Shown here one piece after another: positions 9,434-16,221 of a stretch of DNA of 32,500 bases (position 1 is the stretch's first letter; each line of letters starts with the position of its first letter). Under the pieces are notes generated by a model. It worked only from the letters and a program-made list of their open reading frames with translations. It ran no database searches and was not told the origin of the DNA. The translations under genes were made by a program, and so were the position numbers. The DNA is from Symbiodinium natans (Eukaryota; Sar; Dinophyceae; Suessiales; Symbiodiniaceae): positions 1 through 32,500 of the forward strand of contig CAJNDS010001009.1 of NCBI GenBank assembly GCA_905221605.1, given 5' to 3'.

Positions 9434-9516
9434 GTCGACAAGGAGGACCGGAGTTCACGTGCGCGGGTCGAAGCGGTCCAGCTGGGTATCAACACCTTCC
9501 GGCAGCCTGCAACTCA
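9434..9516 (+). CDS. Candidate internal exon, 17-27 codons
   Basis: Acceptor CTAAGCCCAG|GTCGAC directly after a CCCTAAA tract (9355-9425). It reads VDKEDRSSRARVEAVQLG. A GTATCA donor at 9486 would end it there. Otherwise the frame runs on (INTFRQPATQ) until a TAA inside telomere-like sequence. Confidence 0.45.
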
Positions 9517-9933
9517 GAGCCCTAAACCCTAAACCCTAAACGTTTAGGCCTAGGGTATTTGGGTTTAGGGTTTAGGCCTAAGCACCCGAACCCGAAGCCT
9601 AGGATGGCACACCTCCTTTTGGTGTTGGTTTGAAGTATTCGGTGCCCTTGTTATCGACTCCATGAAGCAAGAACAGGTTGCAACCGTATTCCGAAGGTAC
9701 CGCCCTGAACAGCCCAAAACCTAAACCCTTAACCCTAAAAGCCCAAAAGCCAAACCCTAAACCTCCAGGCCTTAAGAAACCTCCAGGCCTTAAGTATAGT
9801 GCCTATTAGGAGAGGGGTTCCTGAAACAGAATGTGTGGCCTGAGGGCATTGTGGGACTGAGGGCGGTGCTAAAGCCAGCTCTCAAGGGTTTAGGGCCTTA
9901 CTTGGCCTTTAACATTTTGGAGCCGGCGCGCAG
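9517..9933. other. Telomere-like interval with a head-to-head repeat junction, no gene
   Basis: 9517-9580 runs from CCCTAAA units straight into TTTAGG units. 9715-9760 is C-strand repeat. CCTCCAGGCCTTAAG is tandemly duplicated at 9762-9793. 9885-9900 is G-strand repeat. No coding stretch is supported. Confidence 0.6.
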
Positions 9934-10158
9934 CGCCTGCTACACTTGTTCGGCGTCAGCCTGAAGAACCGCAGCAAGATAAACCTGCAGACAGAGTGGC
10001 TGCCCCAGCCGTATGCTGCCCATCGCAGCCCCGACGTGCTGTGGACCAATGCAGCTCGGATCTTACAGCTCATGGAATGCCCTCAGACCAGGAACTTCTG
10101 TGTGGCCATGGATGAGTCTGCTTGGCGGCCGAGCTACAGCTGTGTTGCTGGACTCCTT
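9934..10158 (+). CDS. Candidate exon, 75 codons, unknown protein
   Basis: The longest convincing exon-like stretch outside the retroelement. It lies between GGCGCGCAG|CGC and ACTCCTT|GTAACC and reads RLLHLFGVSLKNRSKINL near the start, then TEWLPQPYAAHRSPDVLW and NFCVAMDESAWRPSYSC. Composition is globular and third positions are GC-rich. I do not recognise the family. The proposed donor coincides with the edge of a repeat (10141-10210) related to 7512-7580, so a fold-back element may have supplied the splice site. Confidence 0.55.
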
Positions 10159-10539
10159 GTAACCCTACTTGAGGTACTTGTAGCGCTGCTTGTAACTACT
10201 CATCCATGAACCTCCCTGAACGGCGATCACATAGCTCCAAGTTGCTCCAAGATGCCAATTTGATCTTCTCCGCATTTCTCAAGGCCACACGTAATTTCAC
10301 CTCAGGCGATAACCTAAGAGACTCAGATGTGGTTTCCCATGTCCAGACAAAGCTGGCAACCTCACCTAAGCACTCTCTGTTCAAGCTTTTCAGGGCAGGT
10401 TTTGGATTTCAATTAGTTAGGCCCATTGAATTCAGGACCCGAAGCCCTAAACCCTGCGCCCTAAACCCTGCACCCTACACCCAGAACCCCAAACCCGCTA
10501 GCAAAGATTCCTGGGACCTCAAGCCATCAGCACACCCAG
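10159..10539. other. Intron-like interval, no gene called
   Basis: 10159-10210 is a fold-back repeat arm. 10211-10430 is open on + but with poor codon bias. 10437-10500 is a CCCTAAA-type tract, in the position expected before the next exon. Confidence 0.5.
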
Positions 10540-10614
10540 AATCTGCGACCGCCGGTACGCCTCCATGCGCGAATCCTTCCGGGTCTGCTGGGGCTTGTTT
10601 GCAAGAGGGCTTTG
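10540..10614 (+). CDS. Candidate exon, ~25 codons
   Basis: Acceptor ACACCCAG|A follows a C-strand tract. The best frame reads ICDRRYASMRESFRVCWG then LFARGLW before running into CCCTAAA repeats with a TAA. No clear GT donor; a GA donor near 10613 is possible. Product unknown. Confidence 0.4.
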
Positions 10615-10618
10615 GACC

Positions 10619-10664
10619 CCTAAACCCTAAACCTTAAACCTTAAACCTTAAACCTTAAACCCTC
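10619..10664 (-). repeat. Homogenised CCTTAAA variant repeat
   Basis: After one normal CCCTAAA, four consecutive AAACCTT units occur with the same substitution, then a normal unit resumes. This is local expansion of one variant. Confidence 0.8.
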
Positions 10665-10696
10665 CTTGCGGCTTTCAAGGTTAAGCGTTCATAAAG

Positions 10697-10761
10697 TCCA
10701 CTCGGGAGTTTCCGGAGCAGTTCCGATTCGCTACACCAGAATCCCTCAAGGGCTTCAGGCA
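10697..10761 (+). CDS. Candidate internal exon, ~22 codons
   Basis: From ATAAAG|TCC to AGGCA|GTGTAC, reading STREFPEQFRFATPESLK then GFRQ. Third positions are mixed. Short, but with clean edges. Confidence 0.35.
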
Positions 10762-10886
10762 GTGTACTTAGTGCAGAATTTCAGCACGCAGAGACTCCAA
10801 CACCCCCTTAGTTAAGGAGTTAAGGAGTATTCCTTAAACCATGTAAGGAACCCCTCTTCCATTTGACGGAATATTCCGTAATTAAG

Positions 10887-10977
10887 GGTTATTGGCGTCC
10901 CGGGGAGGGATTTGACTGCCGGTTGCTGGCTGAGGAGACCTCTGAGAAGCACACAAACCCTCAGACACGCCGCAAGG
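10887..10977 (+). CDS. Candidate internal exon, 30 codons
   Basis: From AATTAAG|GG to AAGG|GTAGCT, reading GYWRPGEGFDCRLLAEET then SEKHTNPQTRRK. The upstream stretch 10800-10890 has palindromic pieces (GGAATATTCC) of a small fold-back repeat. Product unknown. Confidence 0.4.
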
Positions 10978-11400
10978 GTAGCTAAATACTTTGATGAAGA
11001 TCCACCTCCCTAACCCCCGGGTAGGGTTTAGGGTTTAGGGTTTAGGGCTTAGGGCTTAGGGCTTAGGGCTTAGGGCTTAGGGCTTAGGGCTTAGGGTTTA
11101 GGGTTTAGGGCATAGGGTTTAGAGGGTGCAGGGTTCGACAGCAAGCTCCTACGTCGGGGTTCGCGGGTCTTGGCACCGGCTACTGCCCCATCTTGGTAGC
11201 CCAGTGGTGCCCGCCCTAAACCCTAAACCCTAAGCCCTAGACCCTAAACCCTAAAGCCTAAACCCCTGTTTACACTCCTGTTTTTTTGGTTTCAGGTTCC
11301 CTTACACAGCAACCAGGTAGGCCCTTGGAAGGTTTTTACGTTTTCCCTCATTGGGTTTAAGAGGATCATAGGATAGGAATGTTTTTTTTCACGAGGGCTT
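10978..11400. other. Telomere-like interval, G-tract then C-tract
   Basis: 11022-11118 is a TTTAGGG tract with seven consecutive TTAGGGC variant units. 11214-11268 is a CCCTAAA tract. The order G-tract then C-tract is what inferred introns show here. Nothing coding supported. Confidence 0.6.
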
Positions 11401-11655
11401 TCAGGGCCATCCTGGTAACCCACCCCAAAAGGGTTCCGTTACTACAAGAGGGTCAACTGCTGGGCTAACAAGCAATAATCGAGCCCATAAAGCGCCCTTT
11501 TGCCAGCGAGTACTGGGTATAATGACCCCACCCACACCCAGCGATGAATTGACAAAAGCCCTACCCTGCCAAAGTTCACTTGCTTTGGCTTTGTACTTCG
11601 GCATAGACAGATTTGTTGTGGACCGAACCAGTTGCCAGTACTGTAGCCTCTTCAT
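11401..11655 (-). CDS. Hypothetical minus-strand ORF, 84 aa
   Basis: Starts MKRLQYWQLVRSTTNL and continues with mixed composition to a proline/glycine end. Codon bias is weak and it lies in a G-tract..C-tract (intron-like) interval. A possible GTAGTAACG donor occurs near its end, so only the first ~70 codons might be exon. No family recognised. Confidence 0.2.
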   Translation of the reverse strand: MKRLQYWQLVRSTTNLSMPKYKAKASELWQGRAFVNSSLGVGGVIIPSTRWQKGALWARLLLVSPAVDPLVVTEPFWGGLPGWP

Positions 11656-11752
11656 CCCAGTATCAGCCCTTGCTTAGGGCTCAGGGTCCTTGATGGCGCA
11701 CTTGCTACTGCGCCGCGGCCCCCAAAGTGTTGCAAAGGCTTAAAGTTCAAAA

Positions 11753-12405
11753 CTAAAACCCTAAACCCAAGCCCTAAAACCCTAAAACCCTGAGCCCCCA
11801 AAAACCCTAAAATCCTAAAACCCCAAAACCCCCAAGACCCTGAAACCCTAAAAGCCTAAAACCCTAAAGCCCTACAACCCTAAACCCCTAAAACCCTAAA
11901 ACCCCAAAAACCCTAAAATCCTAAAACCCTAAAACCCTCAAGACCCTGAAACCCTAAAAGCCTAAAACCCTAAAGCCCTACAACCCTAAAACCCTAAAAC
12001 CCTAAAACCCCAAAAACCCTAAAATCCTAAAACCCTAAAACCCTCAAGACCCTGAAACCCTAAAAGCCTAAAACCCTAAAACCCTAAAACCCCAAGACCC
12101 TAAAGACCCTAAAACCCTAAACCCCAAGACCCTGAAACCCTAAAACCCTAAAAGCCTAAAACCCTGAAACCCCTAGACCCTGAAACCCTAAAAGCCTAAA
12201 ACCCTAAAACCCTAAAACCCTAAAACCCCAAGACCCTAAAGACCCTAAAGACCCTAAAACCCTAAAACCCCCAAGACCCTGAAACCCTAAAACCCCAAAA
12301 GCCTAAAACCCTAAAACCCCTAGACCCTAAAACCCTAAAAGCCTAAAAGCCTAAAACCCCAAAACCCTGAACCCCCAAGATCCTAAAACCTCAAACCCAA
12401 ACAAC
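11753..12405 (-). repeat. 650 bp CCCTAAAA octamer array with higher-order repeat
   Basis: Unlike the heptamer islands, the basic unit is CCCTAAAA with CCTGAAA, CCCAAGA and GCCTAAA variants. The same variant order recurs at about 11799, 11903 and 12008 (CCCCAAAAACCCTAAAATCC marks each start), giving a ~104 bp higher-order unit in three copies. It ends just before the next candidate exon. Confidence 0.9.
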
Positions 12406-12416
12406 ATCAAAGCAAG

Positions 12417-12469
12417 TTGTCGCCTTCGGTGGTGACCTTAATCCCAGACTAGCTCTCAAGTTCGGCAGG
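12417..12469 (+). CDS. Candidate internal exon, 17 codons
   Basis: Lies exactly between the octamer array and a TTTAGGG tract. Acceptor AGCAAG|TT, donor GGCAGG|GTTTAGGG. It reads VAFGGDLNPRLALKFGR. Product unknown. Confidence 0.4.
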
Positions 12470-12758
12470 GTTTAGGGTCTAGGGTATAGGGTTTAGGGTT
12501 CAGGGTTCAGGGTTTAGGGTTTCGGGTTTAGGGCTGAGGGTTTTGGACAGAGTGTTCAAGGTTTTAGGGGGTTGTGGCTCTACCAAACCCAAAAACCTAG
12601 TCCCTGTGTTCTTGGCGGAGTCTATAAAAGAATTCCAACGACCTGGTGCCAGATCGGTATGCCGCTGCACTGCTAGCTTTGGCCCCCCTCCTCCCTTGAG
12701 GACATTGTTATTCTTGAACGTCTTCGAATGCAGTACCCCTCAAATGCAGGAGTAGGCC
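12470..12758. other. G-tract and unassigned sequence
   Basis: 12470-12543 is TTTAGGG-type with single-base variants. 12544-12755 is open on + (about 70 codons), but the early part reads repeat-derived sequence and codon bias is weak. Not called. Confidence 0.5.
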
Positions 12759-13118
12759 TTACTTATCATGAGGATCCCCTATATCGAAGGTGGAGAGCAT
12801 GCTGAGCAAGGCCACGCCCTGAACCTCGTTCACGGCAGGCAGAAGCTCAGCAGCAATGAAGCCACCATACATCCAGACCCACACTGGGATCATGGACCGA
12901 GGGTACACCGGCCCTGTGATAGTGGGCTTCTCCACCTTGATGAGGGACGGCCTCACGGAGTCGATCTCGGCGCACCAGATGTTGCCTGTGGGAGCCAGCC
13001 GCCATCAGCTGCTGGTACTGCCCACGAAGCTGCGTGTGATGAAGTCATTGGTCTCCGCCGCTGGGTTCACACGTGGGGACGCACGGATGGGCTCAACGAA
13101 CGTGCAGGCGATCCACAC
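12759..13118 (-). CDS. Minus-strand terminal exon pair with a 33 bp intron; unknown membrane protein
   Basis: Exon 13118-13019 reads IACTFVEPIRASPRVNPAAE then FITRSFVG. A GT..AG intron occupies 13018-12986. The last exon, 12985-12759, reads NIWCAEIDSVRPSLIKVEKP, then VWVWMYGGFIAAELLPAV and STFDIGDPHDK before TAA. Codons are strongly GC3-biased (ATC, GTG, CTC, AAG, GAG), the clearest coding signal outside the retroelement. Unspliced, the frame meets TGA inside the intron. One hydrophobic segment around MYGGFIAA could span a membrane. The 5' part of the gene is not found. The overlapping + strand ORFs are shadows. Confidence 0.6.
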
Positions 13119-13203
13119 TCAGGACCCTGGCGCTGCCCCAGCGACTCCGCCGGCGGCCGGTCAGATGCAGGTCCAGAGGTCTACCCCCTAAACCGAAGAC
13201 ATT

Positions 13204-13308
13204 AAGACCTCAGCCCCAAACCCGAAACCCTCAACCCTAAACCCCGGACCCTGAGCCCTAAACCCTAAACCCTAAACCCTAGACCCTATACCCTAAACCC
13301 TAAACCCG
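13204..13308 (-). repeat. CCCTAAA tract
   Basis: Degenerate then near-perfect CCCTAAA units, ending 10 bp before the next candidate acceptor. Confidence 0.85.
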
Positions 13309-13317
13309 TCTTATGAG

Positions 13318-13414
13318 TAACCGGGGAGCCCATCTTCGCAGTCCTGCGCCAGGCACTGGACAAGTCGCGGCGCTCGTCCCTGTCGCCACAGGACCTTCGC
13401 GACAGGGAGGGCTC
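13318..13414 (+). CDS. Candidate internal exon, 32 codons
   Basis: From TTATGAG|TA to GGCTC|GTTTAGGG. It reads TGEPIFAVLRQALDKSRRSS then LSPQDLRDREG, with strong GC third-position bias and a helical, charged composition. C-tract upstream, G-tract at the donor. Product unknown. Confidence 0.5.
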
Positions 13415-13495
13415 GTTTAGGGTTTAGGGCTTAGGGCGTAGGGTTTAGGGTTTAGGGCTTAGGGCTTAGGGCGTAGGGTTTGGGGCTTAGGGGCT
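13415..13495 (+). repeat. TTTAGGG tract with duplicated GCTTAGGGCGTAGGG block
   Basis: The variant order TTTAGGGCTTAGGGCGTAGGG occurs twice in succession, showing segmental duplication within the tract. Confidence 0.8.
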
Positions 13496-13606
13496 TACAA
13501 GTAGAGGCCCCCTAGTTGTACGTAGGGTTATAAGGTTCCCAAATTGGATTCTAAGTCGTATTACGTGGGTTACTAACTCCCCGAACTGAAGTGGCCCCTA
13601 CTTGTA
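13496..13606. mobile_element. Fold-back (MITE-like) element, family A copy 1
   Basis: TACAAGTAGAGGCC at the left is mirrored by GGCCCCTACTTGTA at the right (13 of 14 bases). The 111 bp element resembles 24976-25100 along its length, including CGTAGGGTTATAAGGT and AAGTCGTATTA. No coding capacity. Confidence 0.65.
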
Positions 13607-13793
13607 GGTGCTTCGGGTTTACGGGTTTACGGGCTTACGGGGGGCTCAGGGTTTGCCAAGGCTGTGTGGATTTTCCCCCACACCTCCAGAGTTTACAAAT
13701 CCTTCCTACCCTGAACCCAAAACCCAAAACCCAAAACCCTAAACCCTAAACCCTGAACCCTGAACCCCAAACCCTAAACCTTTGCCACCCCAG

Positions 13794-13858
13794 AAGTCCT
13801 TGTTCAGCCTCTTGTGTCTTCGGGCTTTTGAGCAGGAAGCTGGAGCTTTCACCCTCTA
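13794..13858 (+). CDS. Candidate exon, ~21 codons
   Basis: Acceptor TTTGCCACCCCAG|AAG follows CCCTAAA repeats. It reads KSLFSLLCLRAFEQEAGA, then FTLYP, before entering CCCAAAC repeats. No GT donor is evident. A GA donor at CAG|GAAG (13836) is possible. Confidence 0.35.
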
Positions 13859-13949
13859 CCCCAAACCCCCAAACCCCCAATCAAGCCGAAATCCTAAATA
13901 GGCCCTAAGCCGCAAGCCCTAAGCCCCAAGCCCGAAGCCTCAACCTGAG

Positions 13950-13984
13950 CTCCTCTGCGGTTCAGGATTGCATGCCCTCAAGGG
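13950..13984 (+). CDS. Candidate 35 bp micro-exon upstream of the retroelement
   Basis: From AACCTGAG|CTC to AAGG|GTTTAGGG, reading LLCGSGLHALKG. If real, the intron that follows reaches 24358 and contains the whole copia element. Without it the intron would be about 500 bp. Confidence 0.3.
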
Positions 13985-14058
13985 GTTTAGGGTTTAGGGT
14001 TTAGGGTTTAGGGTTTAGGGTTCAGGGTTTAGGTTTAGGGTTTAGGGTTTAGGGTCTA
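13985..14058 (+). repeat. Near-perfect TTTAGGG tract
   Basis: About ten heptamers with single TTCAGGG and TTAGG variants. Confidence 0.9.
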
Positions 14059-14084
14059 GGCCTTCCAAGCAGGGACCCGCTACT

Positions 14085-14297
14085 TGTAAGTGGGGATATC
14101 AGGGCCGGCTTAGGGTTCTGGGACCATGCCAAGACTTATGTTAAGCGGCTCAAGTATAGCTGGTGTATAGTATCTAGGACCCAGAGTAGGCCCTTATCCC
14201 CGTTTTTTAGGGTGTAGGAAAACCTTATAAGCCCCTTAGAGCCAAAAAAGGGTACCGTTTCTTATTCCTAGGTTACTCTTGGGTCCTGGGAAGGGTT
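14085..14297. repeat. Dispersed repeat related to 28975-29187
   Basis: GAGTAGGCCCTTAT and AAGCCCCTTAGA here match the reverse strand of 28972-29030, and CCTAGGTTACTCTTGGGTC matches 29158-29177 on the same strand with one change. Mixed arm orientation suggests a fold-back element, but I could not place clean ends. Confidence 0.4.
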
Positions 14298-14442
14298 CCC
14301 CCCTCACCTTTGTAGGGCACGAGGGATTCTGCTCCGAGGCCTGCAAACCCTAGACCAGTGCCCCTTCATGAAGGCCAAGACTCTAACCTGAAGAGTTTAA
14401 GGGGGTGCGTCTTAAACGTGATCTTCGACCCCCAACCCTAAA

Positions 14443-14447
14443 CCCTA
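14443..14447 (+). repeat. Target-site duplication, left copy (CCCTA)
   Basis: CCCTA precedes the 5' LTR and recurs at 24321-24325 after the 3' LTR. Removing the element restores a continuous CCCTAAACCCTAAATCCC tract. Confidence 0.85.
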
Positions 14448-14668
14448 TGCGGAGCTGCAACTGGTATTGTAGAAAAGAGTTGGTGATGGGAGTTGAAGGG
14501 GTCAATGAACCCGGATATTTTTGGCTCAAGAAACGTGGGCAATGCGCCCTACGGAAAAGGTGTGTTTGGTTGTGCTTTGGGTTTTGTCTTCGGTTGTTCC
14601 AGGGGAATCAAGGGCTTCTGTTGGGGCTGACTGTTTTGTTCCCTGTCCTCCTTCGGTTGCCCCCCGTA
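14448..14668 (+). repeat. 5' LTR (221 bp)
   Basis: Matches 24100-24320 at 220 of 221 positions. Starts TGCGGAGCTGC, ends GCCCCCCGTA. TA rather than the usual CA at the 3' end. Contains a spliced-leader-like 20-mer at 14511-14530. The ORFs across it (MRLKRDL..., MSHAT... types) are not considered real. Confidence 0.95.
14511..14530 (+). promoter_or_regulatory. Spliced-leader-like sequence in the 5' LTR
   Basis: CCGGATATTTTTGGCTCAAG. The last 12 bases, TTTTGGCTCAAG, equal the 3' end of the dinoflagellate trans-spliced leader (ending CCATTTTGGCTCAAG), and CCG at its start matches the leader start, leaving a diverged centre. The bases after AAG would mark the original trans-splice junction. This suggests the element's RNA was once trans-spliced and the leader was copied into the LTR. 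Confidence 0.6.
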
Positions 14669-14680
14669 GGTTATGAGCCC
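14669..14680 (+). promoter_or_regulatory. Primer-binding site matching a tRNA-Met anticodon arm
   Basis: GGTTATGAGCCC begins at the first base after the 5' LTR. Its complement, GGGCTCATAACC, has the form of a Met (CAT) anticodon stem-loop: loop CTCATAA between GGG and CC. Priming from an internal, cleaved tRNA-Met fragment rather than the tRNA 3' end is known for Drosophila copia and yeast Ty5. Confidence 0.7.
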
Positions 14681-14730
14681 AAATTAGGCTTCCTGCGGAA
14701 TTGGTAAAGATTTTTCGTTTGTTTAACGCC

Positions 14731-16221
14731 ATGGACATGATGCGGCGTCGCTCTGAGCCTGGACTGTCGCCAACGGCCAATGAAGCCGAAGGAAATCGTG
14801 GTGATGGGGGTGAAGATCGACAACAAATGGTACAAGCACTGACAGATGGTAGGGAGGTTGCAATGATACAACCAACGCCTCAGGTGGAAAACGAAGTGGT
14901 TCCGGTTCAAGCAGCAAATCCTTTCTGGAGCGAGCGGGCTCAAGAAGAAATGAGACTTAGGCAGTCAAGGCCGGCAAGTCTTCCCGCGAGCGGAGGGGAC
15001 AGGAGTGGTGAAGGTACGAGAAGACCGCCTTCGCTGCAAGATCTTTTGGGTCAGGAACCTGCACCTGTTGAGAGACCATCGTCAGGCTTAATGGGACAAA
15101 TGGAACGAGGTACTATTGGTGGAGTGCAAGCCGACGAAGAACTCATTCCTGATGTTAGTGGTGAAGAGCAATCTGAAGATATGGCGGTGGTGAAGCGTGC
15201 GCTGAAAGAGTTGCTTGTGCAGACAAAGGAGCTGGGGAACAGGTTGCATCGGGTGGAGGAAAAAAGCTATACCTCTGCTGCATCTGGGTCAGCTTCAAGG
15301 GCACGGAGCTCTGGAGTGGTGGACGCAAACACGGCATATCCTCTAGGAATGACTCCAGAGAAGCAGTACCTGCCAGGACAAGTTTTCTACACGGATGGTA
15401 TGGGTGGTTTTTGGACTGTGTTGCCTGATGGGACATGGCTGCCTATTGAGGGCTACGACCTGCCAAAGGGTTGTGATCTTCAATCCTTGCCTGGGTCCAG
15501 GAAGGGGGATGTTCAAGTGGAGGATGAAAAAGAAGTGCCAATGATGCATGTAGCTGAAGGGAAGAAACCCTCCAGATTGCCTCCATTGAATTACCCCACG
15601 GGAGGTCCTGCAAGTTGTGGATATGCAAGTGGACCACCTGGTTTAACACATGTTCCGATTACCTCCGTGCCGTCAGGTGTTGATGGTTCTGCCGCACCTG
15701 TGGGGAACCAGCCCAGTTTTGTTTCAGCTCGGGAAACTGCAACGCAAGAGAACTCAGCAGGATCGGGTGGATATACAATGGTGGATGATGTTCCGTATCG
15801 GTGGAAAATGGTCGCTGGGAAGTTGGAATTAGAAAAGGTTCCGCTCACAGCTGTTGCGCCCGGTATAGGACATGGACTACCTCAAGGGCCTGGTGGTAGG
15901 GTCAGTTTACCTCCTGGAGCAGTGGTGCCACGTGGTATGCCAATCACTGGTGATAGTTCTGGAACCGAACGTCCGGAGGCTCTCGGGAAGCATGTGATGA
16001 GCCTTCCAACTTTGGCAGACTACACACCAAGCAATCCGACGGCACTGGGTGATTGGATCGCAATGATCGAACCAATGTTGTCTTCACTGACAGATACAGG
16101 AAGAGTGTGGTGGCAATGCGTCTACTCAAAGGCATATCAAGCGTATGCCAAATGGTTGAGTGTTTCTCCGCTGGAAAGGTTGGGCATCAAGGCTGAGCTG
16201 GAAGGGCTCAAAGTGTTCAAA
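14731..16221 (+). CDS. gag, N-terminal part (ends at a frameshift)
   Basis: ATG at 14731 in good context (GCCATGG), starting MDMMRRRSEPGLSPTANE; the frame is also open to 14701 but only from TTG. The first ~330 residues are low-complexity, rich in Gly, Pro, Ser and acidic residues. A short motif, GGFWTVLPDGTWLPIEG, occurs near residue 230. The final ~80 residues (LADYTPSNPTALGDWIAMIE, then GRVWWQCVYSKAYQAYAKW) begin the helical capsid-like gag domain. Reading moves to another frame between about 16205 and 16222, and the 30-odd residues after that in this frame are spurious. Confidence 0.75.

Noticed and set aside
12768-13205. 145 aa and 111 aa + strand ORFs
   Set aside because: The minus strand over the same bases has much stronger codon bias and splice structure; the + frames are shadows.
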